Shown: positions 10,572-22,175, counted from the first letter of the stretch. The stretch is 64,000 nt of DNA from Rhynchopus sp. YZ270_cl-10 (GCA_964035575.1 OZ037875.1:1240001-1304000), one strand, 5' to 3'. Translations and numbers: made by a program. Notes: generated by a model from the letters alone, not told the origin.

Positions 10572-11034
10572 TTTTCTTTTCTTTACCCCCCTCTTTCTCT
10601 CTTTATTTTTCCAGTACCCCAAATGCAGCATTTGTACTAAGTTTTGTCTTCTCTGTTTTTTAAACTCACAGAATCGTTGTAATATTTTTTTGTCTTCCGC
10701 TGTGATCACGTGTCTTTAACCTTTTCTTAACGTACGAGAGTGGTTTGCAACACATTGCAACCATACAATGCACGCTCACAACGAGGATATTTCGGCGGTT
10801 ATCGTTGAACGAAAGCACAGTAGGCAAAGGGGGGGGTTTTTTTTTTCCTTCCTTTTTTTTTTTTTTTGCATTGTTGTGTGATTTGTAATGTTTTCCTCGC
10901 AGTAAATGCAATTCTACGTTGGAGGATCCTTTTTTTTAATCAAAATCCCCGATCATGCCGTTCTGAAGACCTTTCCGGTGCCATCATTTAGTTCCCCAGA
11001 AATAGTTTAACCCTTTAAGCACGAACTTTTTTAA

Positions 11035-11076
11035 AAGGTGGCTAAGCAGCGAGAGGCTTAGGTTCGTCTCATAAAC
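11035..11076 (+). repeat. Stem-loop repeat, copy 10
   Basis: GGTGGCTAAGC, loop AGCGAGAG, GCTTAGGTTCGTC, then TCATAAAC and a CTTTTTC tract. Belongs to the GGTGG variant seen at 53404, 54203 and 55382. Confidence 0.75.
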
Positions 11077-11607
11077 TTTTTCTTTTTTTATTCTGTCGAC
11101 CACAAGTCAGTGGACTTCAACTTGGTATTTTAAAATATTTTTACGCACATTATGTGAGCGGAAAGTGTCACGTCGTTCACTCAACCGTGCTCCGCAACAC
11201 CACACCCCTACGAGGTGTGGAGGTAGTGTGTGTGGAAAGCGTCAACGCAAATTCACACTCTGTTAACCCGTCAACAATCCGTGCTTCTTCTTCTCATCTT
11301 AAATGAAGAACAATTTACACTACCAACAATTCTTTTACACGGTCTTAGTTTCCCCCCTCTACCCCTTTTTCATAATCTAACAATGCGAGAACAGACCAAA
11401 ACAAGACGTTTTTTTCCCGATTATAATCACCCATCAATGAAGAGAGGGCACTGGTCCATCTTCCCGAAGTTTTTTTTGTTTTTTGCCCTCTTTTTTTGCC
11501 AACATTGTTACCATTTTACATTCAATGTCAGGTGGTTGCAGTCGGAAGGAAATCATCCTGATATTTAAAGAAAAGAAAAAAATAAAGAAAATAACGAAAG
11601 TGGAACC

Positions 11608-11642
11608 GAGGCAACTACACACTACTCCAACAATTTATCAAT
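11608..11642 (+). repeat. D repeat, copy 2 (short)
   Basis: AACCGAGGCAACTACAC, ACTACTCCAACAATTTATC. Only the 3' half of the D family is present. Confidence 0.6.
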
Positions 11643-11993
11643 TAAAAGTCTCATGTTTTGTGGCATTCTCTGACACGAAATGCGAGACACATAAACCAAT
11701 TGGGGTGCTGGCTTGCTTTTGCCCTCCCCTTTTGCCAACAGAATCACCATAACCTCCTTTGCCCCCACCTCCCCTCTCCCACCCTCCCACGCGATGGAAG
11801 TAAAATGACCTGATCTGTGTTTCACCGTTATCTTACAACAGTGAAACCACAAGTAAAACCACAGGTCAAGCCATTTACTGTTCACCGTTGTGTAAAAACC
11901 GAATGGAATCGCGCAAGATCTGTATTGCACTTTGCCTTTTTGGTTTCCCCAAAAAACCCCTTACTCAAGACCCCCCCTCAAAAGAAAAATGGA

Positions 11994-12065
11994 CAGTGGA
12001 GATTGCACAACTGTGGCAACACAACCGAGGCAACTACACTACTCCAACAATTTATCAAAAATAAT
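11994..12065 (+). repeat. D repeat, copy 3
   Basis: Nearly the same as copy 1 from GTGGAGATT through AATTTATC, including the flanking GTGGCAACACAACC word. Confidence 0.65.
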
Positions 12066-12357
12066 TAAAAGAGCAGCGACATTTTTTAGGAAAGGAGGAA
12101 AAGAAAAAAACCCCGCCCCAGCAGTTACACCAGGAATAATGGATTTTTTTGGTTTTCCTCCCCCTAATGTTAGGGGTTGCGATCTCTTTTTTCCCCTTCT
12201 CCTTCCCCCCTTCCCCTTCCTCTTTCCACCACTACCCCTGCCCCTGTCTCTTGTTTTTCGCAAAAAGCGGCGTTTTTGATAAAAAAGCGTCGGTTTTTCA
12301 GTAAACACATACGTTTGGCGTTATATCATGTGCTGTGATTAGGTTTCCTTTTTACAT

Positions 12358-12451
12358 CTTCTGTTGTAGGCCGCAGGGTACTTTGTGCTTTCATCCGGAT
12401 GGCTGGCATCGTGCGATGGCCAGAGGTCGGAGGTGCCTGCATCAACAACTA
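12358..12451 (+). repeat. B repeat, copy 3 (full-length)
   Basis: The most complete copy: CTTCTGTTGTAGGCCGCAGG, GTACTTTGTGCTTTC, ATCCGGATGGCTGGCATCG, then GGTCGGAGGTGCCTGCATCA and ACAACTA. TTGTAGG resembles a 3' splice site. Confidence 0.75.
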
Positions 12452-12538
12452 CAGTTTGATATAACGCTCTGGATGTGTCATAAGAGAAATGACAGATCGA
12501 CTTGTCGCATTGCAGCATATTTCGTAGCTTTGTTGTTG

Positions 12539-13074
12539 TTTTCAACTTACCTTCCTTCACCCCCCTGTAAGGGCAACCGTAGGTGAAGTAAGGTATAGTA
12601 TTGAAATCGATGTGGGGGGGGAGTAAAGGGTCAATTTTACAAAACCAGATTTTGAGGAAAATTTTAGCCGAAAATGGGCCCCACGTATAAGCAACCGGAC
12701 TCATATTTCTCAAAATTTAAGTGGTCAAAAAATTGTCCAATTTTCGAGATTGACCCCACCACTGCACGGGCGGAGCCCAAAAATGCAAATAAGGACCCTT
12801 TTTAATTTTCAACTTACCTTCCTTCACCCCCCTGTAAGGGCAACCGAAGGTGAAGTAAGGTATAGTATTGAAATCGATGTGGGGGGGGAGTAAAGGGTCA
12901 ATTTTACAAAACCAGATTTTGAGGAAAATTTTAGCCGAAAATGGGCCCCACGTATAAGCAACCGGACTCATATTTCTCAAAATTTAAGTGGTCAAAAAAT
13001 TGTCCAATTTTCGAGATTGACCCCACCACTGCACGGGCGGAGCCCAAAAATGCAAATAAGGACCCTTTTTAATT
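12539..13074. repeat. 267-bp tandem duplication
   Basis: Two adjacent copies with a period of 267 bp (12541 and 12808), nearly identical; one difference is CCGTAGG versus CCGAAGG. Each copy contains TTCACCCCCCTGTAAGGG and its complementary GGTGAAGTAAGG word (a small palindrome) and ends in an F-type repeat (GACCCCACCACTG then AAATGCAAAT). Confidence 0.9.
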
Positions 13075-13177
13075 TGTTCTCTTGAAATGTGTAATTTCAT
13101 GTTTTCGCGAAAAAAATAACAACTGATCCTACAAGGGTTGAAGGAAGGTGGTTGAAAACAACAATAACAACAAGGAC

Positions 13178-13612
13178 AAGTAATTGCTAAGAAAAAAGCG
13201 GGGTGTGCTGTGGAAAACTCTGCGCGATTTTCGAAACCACCGTAGCATCCTGGCGATTTGCTGGAGGTGCTGATGCGCCTGGTGTGATCGATGTGTTGTA
13301 GTCTGTGCATTCTGTGTTCCTTCCGCACTGCTCCAACGACGACGACAATGTGGGGAGCCTGTGGACAAAAACGAGCTGGAACACGCCGAGCCTGCCGAGC
13401 GGGCGTCCAACAACGCTATCGAGCAGATGGTGCTGGAAGAAGAGGACAGCCCCCCTTCTTGAACGTTTCAGATGCTGGCGTCCCAGTGGGTCTGGCAGCG
13501 TACGAAGAGCGTTAGAATACCTGCAGAAGAGCAGAATGCTGGGCGTGTTGTAGATTATTTCTACAGGATGGAGTTCCACATCACACCCCGTTTTTTTTCC
13601 GATAGCAATTAC
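13178..13612. mobile_element. Inverted-repeat element around a coding-like fragment
   Basis: The ends are inverted: AAGTAATTGCTA, CGGGGTGTG and TGGAA on the left are matched by TTCCA, CACACCCCG and TAGCAATTACTT on the right. The right 165 bp (13449-13612) recur at 50900-51064 with roughly 10 differences. Several frames in the GC-rich middle are open, so the true coding frame is uncertain. One frame from 13471 runs MLASQWVWQRTKSVRIPAEE and has a counterpart from 50922. Confidence 0.5.
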
Positions 13613-13848
13613 TTGTTTTTTTTTTTTCTTTTCTCGACAAAATAAAGAAACAACAATATTAGTTTAACAACTCGTTGCAACACAATTCTCAAGCGACTGT
13701 TATTACCGTAACCGTAAAAAAAATGTTCCAGTTTGCCAAAAAAAAAAAACCCCCCTCCAGGTTTTCTTCAATGCATTCAAACCAAGGGGACCACGCTCCC
13801 TCGGAAATTCTGTTTCCACACGGCGCACTTTTTTTCGCTCGGATGGGC

Positions 13849-14096
13849 GGGCGGATTTAGGAGTAAACCCGAAATTGCGGAGACACAGGGCAAAAGGGTA
13901 AAGAACGAGACGTCGGGGCAGTGAGAGGCACGCTCATCTTCGACGAGGACGAGGACTTCGGTGCTGATCCCGTTCCGACACAGCTGCGCGCCGCGTCCTC
14001 GTCGACGTTTTCAATGCCAATACGGAGGCGTTGGCTCCCTCGCAAACCGCCGAGAGCCGACAGTTGAGGAGTGTCGGCGGAACGTTCCCATGAATA
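13849..14096 (+). pseudogene. Decayed gene fragment, unknown product
   Basis: A GC-rich island in AT-rich DNA. One + frame reads RGTLIFDEDEDFGADPVPTQ and on to about 14005, then the sensible frame moves to one reading NANTEALAPSQTAESRQLRS and ending in TGA at 14091-14093. The acidic-rich, codon-biased composition fits the 3' end of a real gene that has suffered a frameshift. No family is recognised. Confidence 0.35.
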
Positions 14097-14535
14097 TTTA
14101 CGGTCCATATATTTTACGGTTACGGTATTTATTTCCCCGCAAAACTCTGAAGAAAGTCTAGACAGAGAGAGAGACCCTTTTTGTCCACTAGGATATTTTC
14201 AGAGACTTGTTTTTTTTTTTGTTTCTTTTTAAACCCGATTTTCTCAAATCTGAAAAGCGTGTTTTCAATAGCGCGTTTTTTCTTAGAATCCCCCCACCCC
14301 TTTCCCCCCTCTGCCATTCACGTTCCATTTCTTCCCTCTTTCATGTTACACAGTTACTTCATTTAAAAAATAGAAAATCTTTACAAAGATGGGTTGGGGG
14401 GTGAGGAAGGGGTTACACTGTGGTGCTAGAGGGACACAACGTTATTATTCGTTGTCTCCAGTCTGGACTCGTCTCCTCCTCCCCCCCACACCCACTTTTT
14501 TTTGTGTTTGTGGAAGCGTGTCAAGGTGATTTCTT

Positions 14536-14588
14536 TAGGTGACAATCTAGCTACTTCAGCCCGAGAGGCTTAGATGCACCTAATAAAC
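14536..14588 (+). repeat. Stem-loop repeat, copy 11 (compensated)
   Basis: AGGTGAC, an extended loop region, CGAGAGGCTTAGATGCACCTA, then ATAAAC and a T tract. GGTG now pairs with CACC by strict Watson-Crick pairs. Confidence 0.6.
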
Positions 14589-15455
14589 TTTTCTTTCTTT
14601 CTTTCTTTTTTTTTTTTTTTTGGTGTTTTTTTTTTTTTTTTTTTTGCGGTTACAGCAAAAGACTACCCCATCTCTCCTACCTCGGCTCCCCTTGAAAAAA
14701 ACAGAGTAGCAAAAACAAAAACAAAAACAACAAAGTTAAAACAAACTTTTTCAATCCCCTTGAAAAAAAAGGCACAAAAAAATGCACGCATATTTGGTGT
14801 GACTGAATGAAGGGGGATGCACAAAGCAAGAAGTGCGAATCACCCCCCTTCAGCCACCCCAACACTTTTTATTTTTGTTTTTTTTTTTCTTCTTGTGGAG
14901 TATCCATCCGCCGGGGGGATAGTTTTTGCTGCATTTTGATGATATGTGGTGTTTTAAAAAAGGGGTGGAGCTCCCTCCTACTTCTCCTTCTTTCCTCGAG
15001 ACCCCCGCGATTAGATCAGGGCTTGCGCTATATTTGGGATTTCCCGAAAAAAAACCCCCGAAATCGGGTTCAAAGAAAAAGAAAATCCTCAGAGGGTAAA
15101 GAGCTGTCAAGAAAAGGCCGTGAGTTGCATTTCCTAGCCAAACGCGGCGTGTGGTGGGGTCAATATGAAAAAATGGTGACTTTTTTTTTTTTTTGGCCCA
15201 AACTTGTATGAAATTAGCGCGAGCCCCCTGCAATCAGCGAGGGGGATTTTTTTTTTTTTTTGTAGCGTATCTTGAAGAAGCCTGGTGGAGAGAGCGCAAA
15301 ATACAGGGTGTGCTTTTTGAAAAGCACCTTTCCCTGTTGTTAAGAAGACATTTTTTGTTTTTAGTTTTACACACCCCAAGAAAAACCCCCCCTCCCCCTC
15401 GTACCTCACCCCCCACCGCTAAAAGAAAAGACGCTTTACTTTTACAATATTTTAC

Positions 15456-15533
15456 ACCTTCTGTGCAGGGTACTTCTGCTTTCGCCTATATGATTATCGT
15501 ACGGTCAGTCGGAGGTGCCTGCAATTCAATAAC
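15456..15533 (+). repeat. B repeat, copy 4
   Basis: CACCTTCTGTGCAGGGTACT, then ATTATCGTACGGTCAGTCGG and AGGTGCCTGCAATTCAATAA. It lies about 60 bp upstream of the small ORF and 370 bp upstream of XPB. Confidence 0.65.
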
Positions 15534-15595
15534 CATTCCTTTTTTTTCTTTCTCCCCTTCTTCTTTGTCTAGACTCTGCTCTCCCGGCATCTGGC

Positions 15596-15709
15596 ATGGA
15601 GAGCCGCCCAGCACAGCAGCCTGCTGGTCCAGCTACACATTACCATTATGGATACAACGCACTGGGTCCACCTCTTCCCTTCATTGTCAAGTTTGCTCTT
15701 TTCCCGTAA
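15596..15709 (+). CDS. Possible small protein, 37 residues
   Basis: ATG at 15596 opens MESRPAQQPAGPATHYHYGY and ends at TAA 15707-15709. The codon use and GC content resemble the real genes, and a pyrimidine-rich CTTTGTCTAG acceptor-like site lies about 25 bp upstream. It could be a true small ORF, an exon of an unrecognised gene, or a leader upstream of XPB, which starts 192 bp later. The composition is Pro/Ala/Tyr/His-rich with a hydrophobic end (LPFIVKFALF). No family is recognised. Confidence 0.3.
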   Translation: MESRPAQQPAGPATHYHYGYNALGPPLPFIVKFALFP

Positions 15710-15901
15710 GGGGGTGCAAGAGAGATAACTCTCACAAGGTGTTTCCCTTTTCCATAAAAGGATTTACGTTTTTCCATCGAGGCGGAAAAAAAACGCAGTC
15801 TACAATCCCCACCACAAAGGGTTATGTTCTGCGCAAGAGTTACACCTACAAAGCTTCCACCACACATCTCAGGTTGACACTCAACCACATATACCCTCAC
15901 A

Positions 15902-18507
15902 ATGAAACGCAAGAGAGACCCCAGCGATGAGGAGTACAATGTCATTGCCAGCCAGAAGAGTGTTGGGAGCTGTGTGTCTGAGGAGAGCCATGACCCGCAC
16001 TTGGCAGAGGTTATGGTGCAGGTTGCCTTTGGAGCGAAGCCGCTGGCCCCGGTAAGCAGCAGCCGCGTGGACACCGGGCCAATGTGGGTGATACCACCTG
16101 AAGCAGGGTCGGTGGTGAAGCTTGCTGTTCTTCTTGTAGAGGCGTTTGGTCCGGCGGGGGCAGCGGCGGTGCGTTTTTGCAGTGAATGTGCAGAGCCGTT
16201 GGAGCGCTGCAGACATATGCATACGTATGTGGTGACACGGCCCTCCCTGCACCGCTATCCAGGCGGCGTGCACGCTGCAGTCGAACAGATCCGCAAATTC
16301 AGCAGAGGCTTCGTCCCTCAGGAGGTCCTGGCTGCGTTGGTGTCCGAGGCGTCACGCCCTTCTGGTGTCACCGTACTGCTTGGCACAACATGCGTCGTAC
16401 AGAGCGGTTCACTAAGTGAACTGCTCTGTCTGTACGGTGCCGAGACTGTGACCGGATGTTCCGATATAATGTGGAGGCCTGCAAATGATGAGCGGGTCGT
16501 CCACTCTGAAGCGCGACCAGCATTTTGGAATGACATCGATTCGTGGCAGGAATCTAAAATCGAGCGTGGACGTGACAAAGAGGCTGTCGTAGAGGAGGCC
16601 ACACCCACAAAGGACAACACACTGCTGCTTGACTACTCCTCTGGGTCGGAGTTTTCGTTTGAAGAGCCTAGAGAAGGGAGGGTGTCCGGGTCGCCTAAGG
16701 GGGTGGGAAGCATTCTCGATGAGGAGGATGTGTCGTGCGCAGTGGTGGTGTTGGGTGCGGTGCTGGGGGCGCTGCTTTCGTATGGTGGATATTACTATTT
16801 TTCGTGTTCGGAGGAGGCTGCCGTGCAGGTACGGCATACTGCGCGGAGCCTGGGGATAAAGTGTTGGCAGGAATGGGATTTGCGGGAGTTGGGGATGGAG
16901 AGCGCTGCCCCGACGTATTGTGGACCTGCCCCGCTGTTCCTCCCGAGGACTCCGAGGTGGACGTTGCTGTCGGTACGGCCGCATCAGGAGGCTGCGTTGA
17001 ACGCGGTGTTCCCTTCTTATGTAGATGGTGCGAGGGTGCGTAGTGGCATTGTTGCGTTGCCTTGTGGTGCGGGGAAGACCATGGTCGGTGTGCTCGCCTC
17101 CGCTGCCGTTCGTGCACCGTCTTTGGTGTTATGCACATCCGGCATTGCTGTGGAGCAGTGGATAGCACAGTACGGAAGGTGGGCAGACCTGCACACCTCT
17201 ACGGGGCGTGTCGTGCGGTACACCGGGAAGGTAAAGGAGAAGGTGACGGACGCCACGCAGGTCGTTGTCACGACATACAATATGCTGATGCCTCGAAAGC
17301 GTTCTGCAGAAGGTGCGCTCGCTGTGTCGTCTCTTTTGACCCGCCATTGGGGCATGGTGGTGCTCGATGAGGTTCACGTACTCCCAGCTGAGTCATGCTC
17401 GACGGTAATAAAGAACCTCCGTGCACGCTCCTTCCTCGGCCTCACTGCGACATTGGTCCGTGAAGACAACAAAATCGAAACCCTCGACCACTTGATAGGC
17501 CCGCGTCTGCACGAAGCAGAATGGGCTGACCTCGTGAAGGTTGGCGTTCTTGCGAGAGTGAAGTGCATCGAGGTACGGTGTGTCATGACCAGGGAGTTCA
17601 CAGGGGAGTACATGAAGGCCGAGAAGAACAGCTTGAAGGAGTTGCTTGCGTGTTTGAATCCTTCCAAGCTGCAGGCGACAGCGGAGATTGTGCGCCATCA
17701 TGAGAGACGTGGCGATAAGATTCTTGTCTTTTCAGACAGTTTGTACGTTCTCAGGGAGCTGAGCAAGCTTTTGCAGAGAAGGGCGATTAGTGGCGCGACG
17801 GGGCTGCGCGAGAGGCTGCAGCTGCTGTCGGACTTTCAGAGTGGGACGCGTCTGAATACATTGATTGTGAGTCGCATCGGGGACTGTGCGATCGATCTGC
17901 CTGCAGCAAGCGTGATCATCCAGGTCAGCTCGCACTTCGGCTCCCGAAGGCAGGAGGCGCAACGTCTCGGACGCATCCTCCGCCCCAAGGGCTCGCTCAT
18001 CCACGCAGCACCCTTCCTCAAAGAGCCGCCCACACCGTTCAACGAAATGCCCAACGCGCTCTTCTACACCATGGTCACACAGGACACAGCGGAGGTGGTA
18101 TACTCCCATCGGCGGCAGGAGTTTTTGGAGGAGCAGGTATGACATTTTCAGTTTTCTATTTATTTTTTTTTGAAAAAATTTAATCAAACAAACAGGGGTA
18201 TTCGTACCAACAAGCTGTGTACAATGGAAGCGAATCTGATTTGTTGAATACCCCACAGCTGCGTGTGGACCTGCTGGCACGTGTCCTAAGCACCTGGCAG
18301 GTGGGGAAGGGACGTGCCGACGCAGATGAGTCGCGCTTTGTGATGTCCGAGCTGCAGACGGAATGCGACGTGGAGCGTTCACCCTCTCCCGAGAGAGCCC
18401 CACAGCGTCGCACCGTGACTCTCACCGAACTGTCCACCGGTGCACCGTCCGGCACTGATGCCGACCTTATCTACGGTGAATGGAATCTGCAAATGTCCAA
18501 TTCGTGA
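15902..18507 (+). CDS. XPB: DNA repair/transcription helicase XPB (Ssl2) homologue
   Basis: This is the SF2 helicase subunit of TFIIH, which opens promoter DNA for RNA polymerase II and opens damaged DNA in nucleotide excision repair in the nucleus. Exons are 15902-18136 and 18196-18507, with a 59-bp phase-0 intron (GTATGA...ACAG). The splice joins FLEEQ to GYSYQQ, matching the conserved FLVDQGYSFK of XPB. The protein is 848 residues. Walker A GAGKT is at 389-393, DEVH at 489-492, the XPB-type RED motif at 520-522 and QEAQRLGR (motif VI) at 684-691. The N-terminal third is diverged and has an unusual hydrophobic run at about 281-300. ATG 15902 is the first in frame after AT-rich DNA. Kinetoplastids carry two XPB paralogues; which one this matches cannot be settled here. 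Confidence 0.95.
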
Positions 18508-19286
18508 ATGGGGGGAAGGGAATCGGGGAGGTGGAGGGAGGATAAACAGGAGATGGTAAATATGGATACAGTACTCCAAGACTCTTGGCGTCTAAATGAG
18601 TTCCGCAGATATTTTGGGGTAATGTGTTCTTTGGTGTGGGAAATGACTTCACAGATTTCGTCTGATTTTCTTTTTTGTAAAGATGTGTGCAAAATATTTC
18701 AAGTTTTTTGTTTTTGTCAGAAAAAAGGCGTTTTTTCTTCCAACAACAAATCCAGTAGCAATAAAACCGTTTCGCATTACAAATGAGGGCGAAATGAGGG
18801 GGACTTTCCCGTGAACTTCTTCACGGAAAAAGTGTGGTGTGTTCGGGTGAAGGTGGGTGAAGGTGGGTTGAATATACAAGCCCTCCCCACCCTTTTTTTC
18901 ATTTTGTTTAAGTGGCAAAGATGTGTGCACACGAGGGGCACATGCATAATGTCATTGCAAAATTTCTTTATTTTTTTTGGTGACTAAGCACGAGAGGCTT
19001 AGGATCATCTTATAAACATTTCCTTTTGGTACCTGTCAGCTCTTTCGCGACACACTAGCCCCAACACACCAAAATAGCTTTTCGGCAACTTTGTGTGCAA
19101 TACCGGTCCACGGACAGAGTGCTTGCGATACAGAAAAAAATAACTAACAATCTGAACAGTAGCAAACACAGGGTGGCTTTCATCTCAAGTTCCCCTTCCC
19201 CTCTTTTTCTTTGACAACTCCTTTTGTGCACTTAACCCACCCGACAGAAACACGCCCTCTTTTTTTTTTTTCCAAAAAAGGTAACA
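18508..19286. other. XPB-GcvH intergenic region
   Basis: AT-rich spacer with one stem-loop repeat at 18979. An ATAAAACCG word near 18760 and a CCGTGAACTTCTTCACGG hairpin (18808-18825) follow the XPB stop. No gene is seen. Confidence 0.6.
18979..19017 (+). repeat. Stem-loop repeat, copy 12 (consensus-like)
   Basis: GGTGACTAAGC, loop ACGAGAG, GCTTAGGATCATC, then TTATAAAC. It lies 270 bp upstream of the GcvH start. A CTGTCAG acceptor-like word follows at about 19040. Confidence 0.85.
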
Positions 19287-20098
19287 ATGATGCGCACAGT
19301 CGCAAGAGGGGTGAGCAGGGTTGCTCTGGTATGCTTCTTCCTCCCCCTCTGTCCCCCGGGGCTTAAGATACCCCCTACGGGTACGGGGCCCCTACATTGC
19401 ACAAAACCACCAACGCACAATGATTTTTTCCTTACAATGTCCAGTACCTCCCCTCATTTTTTTTTCTTTCCCCCCAAAATCTTTTGTTTTGTATTTTTTT
19501 TTTTGCCACAGGGAAGCAGACAGTTCAGTGCGACCGTTGTGGCGAGGCAGCCAGTGTACTACACGAAGAGCCACGAGTGGGTCAATATCGAGGGCTCCAA
19601 CGCCACCCTTGGGATCACGCAGTTTGCCCAGGAGGAGCTGGGTGAGGTTGTGTACGTCGACCTTCCCGAGGTGGGCGACGACGTTACAGCAAGTATGCAT
19701 CGAGTTTTAAAAAAAATTAAAAAACCTATCAAAACAATCACACAAAACAGCTGAGGAGTACGGAACCGTCGAGTCCGTGAAGGCAACCGCTCCGCTTATC
19801 TCCCCCGTCACCGGCAAGGTCGCGGAGAAGAACGAGAAGCTGATTGAGGACACGAGTATGTACATCAACACTAACACGGTGGTCATACGAACCCTATGTG
19901 GGGCACCCCGCTAACGAGCGTACCGTGAGGGTTACCACCGTGAACAAATTATCAAAAAAAAACCCCCTTTCAGGCCTTTTGAACGAATCGCCCGAAGTGA
20001 ACGCATGGACCGTGAAGCTGACTGATGTTGTCGAAAAACCTGATGACCTCCTCGACCGCCAAGAGTACGACGCATACCTTCAGAGCGAGAGTGAATAG
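19287..20098 (+). CDS. GCSH: Glycine cleavage system H protein, mitochondrial
   Basis: Carries the lipoyl arm that shuttles the aminomethyl group between the P, T and L proteins of the mitochondrial glycine cleavage complex. Exons are 19287-19328, 19512-19692, 19751-19855 and 19974-20098, giving 150 residues. Introns are 183, 58 and 118 bp with GTATGC or GTATGT donors. Residues 1-14 ([14 protein letters not shown]) are basic and amphipathic as in mitochondrial presequences. The mature part has [22 protein letters not shown] and the lipoylation motif VESVKA with Lys about 85, then [15 protein letters not shown]. Intron 1 is a multiple of three with no stop, so simple ORF calling merges it. A second ATG follows at 19290. 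Confidence 0.95.
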
Positions 20099-20271
20099 AC
20101 TCCCCGCCGAAGAAAAAATAATGGGACGAGAAACACTTCCCTCTTTCCCATTTTATTTCTTATCACTTCAAAAAAAAAATATCGATGTGCACTTTATGCA
20201 CAATTCGTATCTCTCAAAAACGGGCAAAAAAAAAATAATGGGGAAAAAACGGGGTTTTTTGGGGGGTCTAT

Positions 20272-21544
20272 TCCCTAGGCATACCCCGAGGGCGAATACT
20301 TATTCGCCCCATATTCGGATCCCAAAATTCTTGGACGATATTCGCCCTATATTCGGATCCGAATATAGGGCGAATATAGAAGAAAACAGGCGAATATGGT
20401 ATTCGCCCTAAGGGTCCCCCTTTTCAGCTTTCGAAATAATAAAAGACATAAAAGACGTTAAAAGACGTTAAAAGACATAAAAGACATGTTAAAAGACATG
20501 TAGTACACTTCCGGCTGTGCCTTGCTGTTGGCCTGAATGACACGGCTGCTGCATACCCCCTCGTCCGTGAGGAAGTGACCCAACTCAGCAAGAACGCCTT
20601 CGTCCTCCTCCTTGAACAGCTCGTAACGGCCGTCTCTGGCTTTGCCAGCAGGTCTGTCTGTTACCCTGTTAGAACACCAGGATGTGGGCCTGAAGCGCAG
20701 GCTTTGTCTTCTCGTTCATATCTGACTCGAACGCGGACGTCGTCGCCAACACCACTGTGTCATTTCCCAGGTACTGCTTGCTGTTTCTGTCTTACCGGGG
20801 TTTGGGTTGAACCTCGTGGTTTCTGGTGAAAAACGCCGGGTTTCCCATAGAACCCTTAAGAAACGCACGTTCTAAGGCATTTTACACCAAAAATCGCTAC
20901 ACGAAAAGAGGAATAAAGTTGAATTCTAAACACCTCGATTTTTGGCCCAATATTTCGGTTAGTTTCCAACGCCGAAAAAATCTGACACTTTGGTGCCTTT
21001 GCGTAAGTCGATTTTTGGTGAACCATGTATGGGCAAAGGGGTGAGGGGACGATAGCGGAAGCAATTTAGTTTTGCGAATCCTAAAACTCTCTGCCTCGTG
21101 GAGTTAACACAAACGAATGGAACTCAACGAACCGAACCGATCTGAACGCATGGTAAGCTAGATAAAACACGTGCGTGGTGACAAAACGCAACGCTGTTCA
21201 TAGGTTTCGTTGGCCGTTTTTGCTCACAAACGACCCAAAAACGACCTTCTGTGTGACCACACATGGTTCTGACACCCCAGAATCGCTTTTCCCAGCCCAC
21301 ATAGCCAGGTATGTACCCAAAAAACCACCCAAAAAGGTGAAAATCCCGGGTTTACAAACGCTGTATGTCTTTTATGTGTCTTTTATGTCTTTTAAGCGAA
21401 AAAGTGGAATTTTAAAAGACGATAAAAGACATAAAAGACGTCTTTTTAAAGACATGTTAAAAGACAAGGGACCCTTAATTCGCCCTGTATTCAGATCCGA
21501 ATATATGGCGAATACGAAATTTTGCCTTCGAGGTACGCCTAAGG
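20272..21544. mobile_element. Inverted-repeat element with captured minus-strand coding DNA
   Basis: The ends CCCTAGGCATACC...GCGAATAC and GTATTCGC...GGTACGCCTAAGG are imperfect inverted repeats. Both arms contain TTCGCC/GGATCCGAATAT words and tandem AAAAGACAT units. About 20500-20790 is GC-rich with minus-strand frames reading TVVLATTSAFESDMNEKTKP and RYELFKEEDEGVLAELGHFL, separated by a possible short GTGTTC...CCAG intron. This looks like host gene sequence carried by a nonautonomous DNA transposon. No target duplication is resolved. Confidence 0.55.
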
Positions 21545-21825
21545 GGGGTGGGGAGAATAAGCTAACGGAATTGTATGTCAGAGTCGCATAATATCCTGCC
21601 ATGGTATTCCCCATTCCTCTCCCCCGCCCCACCTTTTTTTTTTTCCTTCGTTTGCGTCTGGAATTCTCTACTGAGCTACCCAAGACGTTTCCCCCTCTAC
21701 CGCTATATCAAAAAAAGTTGCGCTTTTTTCTTGTGCTATTTCTTTAAGAATTTTTCTGTAAAACAAAACGATCTTTTTTTTTTGTTAACCTCGAAATGGA
21801 TGTGGAGTCCATCGATAGGTCATGT

Positions 21826-21870
21826 ACCCAAGGTACACTGTCAACGAGGGGCTCTGTTGTATTTCAAGTC
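21826..21870 (+). repeat. H repeat, copy 1
   Basis: AGGTACACTGTCAACGAGGG, GCTCTGTTGTATTTCAAGTC. Related copies are at 24325, 24431, 26055 and 60282, all + strand; the last lies within an intron. Confidence 0.6.
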
Positions 21871-22069
21871 AAACTTTTTTAAAAAAAAGAAGGCCTTTGT
21901 ATGTGTGGATATTGGGTTCAACTTACAACCTTTCGCAAAAAAAAATAAAATAAAACACACACACACCCCACCCCCACACTTTTTTTTAAAAGGAACGCAC
22001 GCCGCATGATCAAAAAAAAAAAAATCTGTGGTGTCTTTTTTCATAAAGCGGTTCCATCTTTTGTGTTGT

Positions 22070-22175
22070 TTAACGTTTTGCAAAACACACACCATAAAAA
22101 AGAGAAAGATGGGACCAATTTTGTTGATCCCTCACCATATACTATCAATTTATTGATTGCATATGATGAAAATAC
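22070..22175 (+). repeat. C repeat, copy 2
   Basis: TTTTGCAAAACACACACC, GATGGGACC, TTGTTGATCCCTC, ACCATATACTATCAATTTAT, TGATTGCATATGATGAAAAT. More complete than copy 1. Confidence 0.65.

Larger units (their letters stand above)
9036..12538. other. Gene-poor block with repeats
   Basis: AT-rich sequence with stem-loop repeats at 10535 and 11035, B repeats at 9157 and 12358, and D repeats at 11608 and 11994. A CCCTAACCCT word at 10093-10102 is too short to be called telomeric. The only frame with protein-like composition is a minus-strand ORF at 10082-10453, listed separately. Confidence 0.6.
14097..15595. other. Intergenic block with repeats
   Basis: T-rich DNA with one stem-loop repeat (14536) and one B repeat (15456). 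A degenerate inverted-repeat element at about 15000-15249 has left end ACCCCCGCGATTAGATCAGG and a right end that is its imperfect complement. An F-type repeat (GTGTGGTGGGGTCAATATG) lies inside it at about 15149. No gene seen. Confidence 0.5.

Noticed and set aside
16412-18403. Long minus-strand frames across XPB
   Set aside because: Shadows of a GC-rich gene on the opposite strand; the + frame has clear helicase motifs.
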